Below are positions 42,763-46,164 of a DNA stretch of 46,164 bases, in pieces. The notes below the pieces were generated by a model, which was given only the letters and a program-made list of their open reading frames with translations, was not told the origin of the DNA and made no database searches. This stretch comes from Thermoguttaceae bacterium (GTDB taxonomy: Bacteria > Planctomycetota > Planctomycetia > Pirellulales > Thermoguttaceae), in assembly GCA_025062105.1 (NCBI GenBank), contig JANXAQ010000112.1, positions 1 through 46,164 on the forward strand. The letters run 5' to 3'. The stretch's first letter is position 1; each line of letters opens with the position of its first letter. A program made the translations under genes and the position numbers.

Positions 42763-44154
42763 TTAAGGCAATCTGGCCACTTCGCCGCCGGCGCGGGTGC
42801 CCAAATAGTTATAAAGCTGGAAGTCGATATTTTCGGAGACAAAATGCACACTGCCGTCGGCCATCAGGAGGTTGCAGCCGCCGGGGTGTCGGCTTTTGTA
42901 GCCGCTAGTGCGCCACCAGTTTTGCCGCTGGCCGTTATCGCTTTCCATCGTATTGATCGGGATATTGGTGCTAGAGACAGGGAAGTTATGGAGGAAGGCT
43001 CCGTTCCAGATGTAGTGGGCAGGAAGCGTCTCCCCAGCCATAATCGTGTTGGACAACCCGTCGGTAGCCTCCTCGAATCGAAAGCTTCGGACAAATCGGC
43101 CAAACATGCCGACCGACGAAGCCCCCCAAACGCCCGGGGACGTCTGCGAACCGAGATTATACCCCTGGCAGCACCAGTTGGAGGGGCTAGGATTTTTATC
43201 CGGGCAGAAGTCGCAGGCATCCGGATGCGTCGGCCCCATGCAGCCAGTATAAGAAAGGGCGGAGGCCTCCGTGGGATTGCAGTCGCCGTCTGGCCATCGG
43301 CCAGTAAGCACCGGTCGGCCGCTGATCGGATCGCTGGGACATAGATACGTGGGTACGACAGTTTTTACTAGTTCCCGGTTCGGGTCCTGAGACATCTTTT
43401 TCTTGAAATCAAACTGATTGTACAGGGCCTGTTGTTCGATGTAGGGGAGGATGAAGGCGGGCCAAGTGCCGCCCAGACACCAAGGCCAATTCGAGCCATA
43501 AGGCAAACATCGCAGGGCATTGTGATAATTATGCAAGGCCAGGCCGATCTGCTTGAGATTGTTGACGCACTGTGCCCGGCGTGCCGCCTCCCGCGCTGCC
43601 TGCACCGCCGGAAGTAGCAGCGCAATCAAAATCCCAATAATGGCAATCACGACCAAAAGCTCCACTAAGGTAAACCCCGAAGACGGAGAGCAGAGGGCAG
43701 AGGGCAGACTCCGGCGGTCGGAAGAACTCGCAGAAGAGGCTTTGGAGACGCAAGATTGTTTCCTGCTATTAGGGGCCGAGGGAATACACCACTTTTGGGG
43801 TTCGGCCATCATCTTGGTAAGTGAGGCGCCCAGGTGATCATAAGTTGCATCCAACCGCTCAAAAGTCTCCTGATCAAGATATCCACACGCTTTCAAAAAG
43901 TCAAGCCAACAGCGGGTTTCGGTAGCTTCGGCATCGGCGTCCCACAGTTTGCAGATGAAAGCTCCTTCATATCGCCGTTTCCGCCATGCCTCCGCGATAT
44001 TGGCGCAGACAGAGCGAGAGGCCTTCCGGATTTGGTCTGTTAAGGAGTAGAGTTCCTCCTTCGGAAAGCGTTTGGAGAGTTCAAAAATTTCTTGAGCGGC
44101 TTTAAAAGCTTCCTGATACACCCTTAATTGGCGAAAGTGTTCAATCCTGGGCAT
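42763..44154 (-). CDS. Four-helix-bundle (S23/IVP) domain fused to DUF1559 prepilin-like protein
   Basis: A 463-residue protein in two unlike parts. Residues 1-123 form a four-helix-bundle protein of the 23S rRNA intervening-sequence (S23) family, related to bAvd of diversity-generating retroelements: FRQLRVYQEAFKAAQEIFEL, the hallmark QIRKASRSVCANIAEAW, and closing MMAEPQKWC. Residues 124-159 are a Ser/Pro linker partly encoded by the cassette repeat. From G160, SGFTLVELLVVIAIIGILIA is a type IV prepilin cleavage site and N-terminal helix, then the DUF1559 body and the C-terminal HPGGCNLLMADGSVHFV (H-X9-DG). Normal DUF1559 leaders are only a few residues, so a 160-residue leader is exceptional. 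ATG 44154 has AAAGGA upstream. It is 83 bases downstream of the PEP-CTERM gene. Confidence 0.85.
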   Translation of the reverse strand: MPRIEHFRQLRVYQEAFKAAQEIFELSKRFPKEELYSLTDQIRKASRSVCANIAEAWRKRRYEGAFICKLWDADAEATETRCWLDFLKACGYLDQETFERLDATYDHLGASLTKMMAEPQKWCIPSAPNSRKQSCVSKASSASSSDRRSLPSALCSPSSGFTLVELLVVIAIIGILIALLLPAVQAAREAARRAQCVNNLKQIGLALHNYHNALRCLPYGSNWPWCLGGTWPAFILPYIEQQALYNQFDFKKKMSQDPNRELVKTVVPTYLCPSDPISGRPVLTGRWPDGDCNPTEASALSYTGCMGPTHPDACDFCPDKNPSPSNWCCQGYNLGSQTSPGVWGASSVGMFGRFVRSFRFEEATDGLSNTIMAGETLPAHYIWNGAFLHNFPVSSTNIPINTMESDNGQRQNWWRTSGYKSRHPGGCNLLMADGSVHFVSENIDFQLYNYLGTRAGGEVARLP

Positions 44155-44231
44155 ATTTGTGTCCTTTCATGCCATGGGAAAACTTCCCCCGTCCTGAGCC
44201 TCTGCCCTCCGCCCTCCACCTTCTGCCCTCA
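43685..44231 (-). mobile_element. Putative S23 cassette with inverted GCAGAGGG-type ends
   Basis: The four-helix-bundle coding segment is bounded by imperfect inverted repeats: GCAGAGGGCAGAGGGCAGA at about 43690-43708, and on the minus strand GAGGGCAGAAGGTGGAGGGC then GGAGGGCAGAGGC at 44230-44198. The right repeat begins seven bases past the PEP-CTERM stop, and the left one lies just before the prepilin motif, encoding part of the linker (LPSALC). This suggests that a compact S23 unit entered between the PEP-CTERM gene and a DUF1559 gene. Mobility is inferred; no transposase is present. Confidence 0.5.
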
Positions 44232-44237
44232 ATTATT

Positions 44238-46164
44238 CTACCGGCGGCGTTTCCAGCGCACCATGGCCGCTAGGCTCAGCAGCCCAATGGCCAGCAGGGC
44301 CCAGGAGGAGGGTTCCGGCACTGCCTCCAGAGTTAAAGCAAACAGCACCGGATGCGGCAGGCTAAACGGACTCTGCACCGACATTGGGTATCCATCCAGC
44401 ACGATGCTCAGAAGCGAACTGGTGGCCTCGAACCGGTGGGTTACCACCACCCCGACCGAGTCGCTAGCCCCATAGGCAGCCGGGCTGAAATTGTCCAATA
44501 CCAAAGTGTCGTTAATTACCACATCAAAGCCCCGGCCTGTGCCGGTATTACCGAACAGCAGTTGCAGCACATATTCTTGGCCGGGCACAAGACCTGCCAG
44601 TTCGAGGCTGACGGCCTCGCCCCGGCTATATCTACCCACTGGATTGGTGCTGGTTTCGGTCCATCGGGCTGACTGCATCAGGGTTTCCAGAACGTCGTCG
44701 TTTGGGCTAGAACCATAGTTGGGCGATGACCAATTGGGGGCATGATTTTCGGCGTTGATTCGGAGACCCGGTGTGGCCGTGTCGGCGGTAAAGTAGGCGT
44801 CGCCGATGCGCAACCCGCCCGGCCCGCCGATATTGACCGCATAAATAATCGCCCCTTGGAAGTCCAGCCCTTCGCCCGGATCGCCACCGGTAAAGGTGCT
44901 TACCGTGGTACGGCCGGTAACACCCAGATCTTCCAGGGTGAAAGCGTTAATCATTGGATTTCGGTCCCCGCCGGTTACCACCCGACCATCGAGCACAATG
45001 GTCATCGTGGATCGGTCGGCCACAAACTGATGGACCAGAACCGTTCCTTGGGTGGTAGTGCCACCCTGGATACCTGCGGAGGGTAGATCAGCCACCACCC
45101 GGCTGCCGTTGATATCCACGGCAAAATGCCGATTGTTCCAATTATCGCCCACAAGCAATTGCAGTTTGTAAGTTCGTCCGATTTCCAGGCCCGGCAGGGT
45201 AATGGTAATGTCTTCGATGCCGTCGTTGCCGGTCTGGGTCCAGCGGATCGACTGCATAATGGTCTCCAGATTATTGTCGTTGGACGTGGCGCCATAGTTG
45301 GGGGTGGTGAAGGTGGGTATCTGATATTCTGCGGTAATCAGTCCGGTATCGGTGGTAAACTGAGCGTCGCCGACCTGGATGCCGCCGGAACCGCCCACAT
45401 TAACGGCATATCGGAATTGCCCTTGGAAGTCCAATCCTTCGCCTGGATCGGCCCCGTAGAAGACCCATTCTTTGGTGGCCAAGCGGGTATTGTAGCCGGT
45501 ATAACCGGTCAGGCCGTATTTTTCCCGCAGATACAATCCCACCTGGGAGCGTTCATGGAAGGACAGCGCCCGATTGAACACCAGCACCTCGGCTACGTCG
45601 GATTTGCTGGGTTCGTTGTACAGGCCGGAGGCATTCAGAGCAAGTTTGCCGGGGTTGCCTGTAGGGGTGTCGCTGCCATTGGTTCCAGTAATGTCGATGC
45701 CGTTGAGAGTGTAGCCACTGCCATAGGCATGGGCTTGGCCGTCGCTAATGGCTGGGACATTATCAGTAGTACCGGTATAAGCGACCCAGCTCCCGGCGAA
45801 GAATCCGTTATTCCCGCTCCATTTGCCCAGGAGCCAGTTGGCGTCTCGGCCCTGCAGGGTTCGGCCCCGAGGCGTGCCGTAATACTGATCCACAATAAAG
45901 ATCGTGTAGGGCCTGCCCGTCAGATTCAGGTTATCGTCAATGACCAAGCCGTCGGCGGCCCCGTCCGCTCCGCCGTCGAACCGGATAGCCGGTCGGCCGT
46001 TCAGAGCGGTTGCATTGGGCAAGGGCCGACGGGCTTCATCGGTCTGGGTGGCATGGTAATTATTGCCGCTTTTATCCAGCCAGGCCTGCACTTTGCCGTT
46101 GGCGTCGGTCTGGATGGTGCTTGGATCACTGGCATCCAGCCAAAGCAGCAGTCCTCTGTCCACT
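44238..46164 (-). CDS. PEP-CTERM surface protein with LamG-like domain and two ~180-residue repeats (5'-partial)
   Basis: At least 641 residues; the frame is open at the window edge, so the N-terminus and signal are missing. It opens in a concanavalin-like (LamG-type) domain, GLLLWLDASDPSTIQ to VLVFNRALSFHERSQVGLYL. Two tandem copies of a beta-rich domain follow, each starting DPGEGLDFQG and holding GDAxFTxDT, LETxMQSxRWT and LPGL/LAGL-ExxYxLQLL. They are like malectin-type or other sugar-binding modules. The C-terminus VPEPSSWALLAIGLLSLAAM then RWKRRR is a PEP-CTERM sorting signal for exosortase anchoring. No exosortase gene is in view. It is the upstream gene of the minus-strand run with the DUF1559 fusion and PQQ genes. 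Confidence 0.85.
   Translation of the reverse strand, partial: VDRGLLLWLDASDPSTIQTDANGKVQAWLDKSGNNYHATQTDEARRPLPNATALNGRPAIRFDGGADGAADGLVIDDNLNLTGRPYTIFIVDQYYGTPRGRTLQGRDANWLLGKWSGNNGFFAGSWVAYTGTTDNVPAISDGQAHAYGSGYTLNGIDITGTNGSDTPTGNPGKLALNASGLYNEPSKSDVAEVLVFNRALSFHERSQVGLYLREKYGLTGYTGYNTRLATKEWVFYGADPGEGLDFQGQFRYAVNVGGSGGIQVGDAQFTTDTGLITAEYQIPTFTTPNYGATSNDNNLETIMQSIRWTQTGNDGIEDITITLPGLEIGRTYKLQLLVGDNWNNRHFAVDINGSRVVADLPSAGIQGGTTTQGTVLVHQFVADRSTMTIVLDGRVVTGGDRNPMINAFTLEDLGVTGRTTVSTFTGGDPGEGLDFQGAIIYAVNIGGPGGLRIGDAYFTADTATPGLRINAENHAPNWSSPNYGSSPNDDVLETLMQSARWTETSTNPVGRYSRGEAVSLELAGLVPGQEYVLQLLFGNTGTGRGFDVVINDTLVLDNFSPAAYGASDSVGVVVTHRFEATSSLLSIVLDGYPMSVQSPFSLPHPVLFALTLEAVPEPSSWALLAIGLLSLAAMVRWKRRR

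Noticed and set aside
42763-44154. Diversity-generating retroelement, because S23 resembles bAvd
   Set aside because: No reverse transcriptase and no template/variable repeat pair with adenine-biased changes is visible in the window.
1-46164. tRNA and rRNA genes
   Set aside because: I looked for T-arm GTTCGANTC with paired acceptor stems and for conserved rRNA strings on both strands and found none that held up. A tRNAscan run would be decisive.

Overview
The window looks like chromosomal DNA from a planctomycete. The evidence is one H-X9-DG/DUF1559 prepilin-like protein, a PEP-CTERM surface protein, a DUF1570 HExxH protein, a ceramidase-like secreted protein, a PQQ-repeat protein of the 'FRGPN' type and a MoxR/DUF58 pair. 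Base composition is near balanced. A Pirellulales-type lineage is plausible, but genus and species cannot be read from the sequence. I saw no rRNA, tRNA, CRISPR array, transposase, integrase or phage gene.

Layout. (1) 0.5-9.9 kb, mostly minus strand: bacteriohemerythrin, a large tandem alpha/beta hydrolase, a PEBP-type lipoprotein, RtcB RNA ligase with its activator archease, a family-4 uracil-DNA glycosylase and HisH. (2) 10.3-12.9 kb, minus strand: MoxR ATPase followed by a DUF58 protein. (3) 13-15.4 kb: gene-poor, repeat-rich. (4) 15.4-24.7 kb: DUF1570 protein, GlnE, a 2Fe-2S/FAD oxidoreductase and a small winged-helix protein. (5) 24.7-26.1 kb: gene-poor, with a candidate structured RNA. 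(6) 26.1-32.9 kb: a small unknown protein, a decayed EEP-type protein, an HD hydrolase, a macro-domain protein and a ceramidase-like protein. (7) 33.8-38.7 kb, plus strand, operon-like: polyprenyl-phosphate-type glycosyltransferase, FAD oxidoreductase, cysteine desulfurase, nucleoside phosphorylase-like protein. (8) 38.9-46.2 kb, minus strand: diacylglycerol kinase, an MnmE-like GTPase, a PQQ-repeat protein, a DUF1559 prepilin with an extra N-terminal domain, and a PEP-CTERM protein cut by the window edge.

The most unusual property is the intergenic DNA. At least four families of short (about 150-275 bp) non-coding repeats with inverted ends fill most gaps. Family A has ends TAAGCTCGACTTTTGCC. 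Family B has ends GGAACCTCTGCA and two internal hairpins whose pairing is kept while sequence changes. Family C has ends GAGGCTGTC, is flanked by TAA and usually adjoins A. Family D has ends TGTTATACACA. Several B copies lie just upstream of genes, one A copy supplies a stop codon, and another A copy supplies a false start codon. A fifth, protein-coding cassette is a four-helix-bundle (S23/IVP-type) domain bounded by inverted GCAGAGGG-type repeats. It is joined in frame to the front of a DUF1559 prepilin gene, which gives a prepilin with a leader of about 160 residues.

All functional calls come from reading motifs by eye. Family names rest on remembered family signatures, not on a database search.
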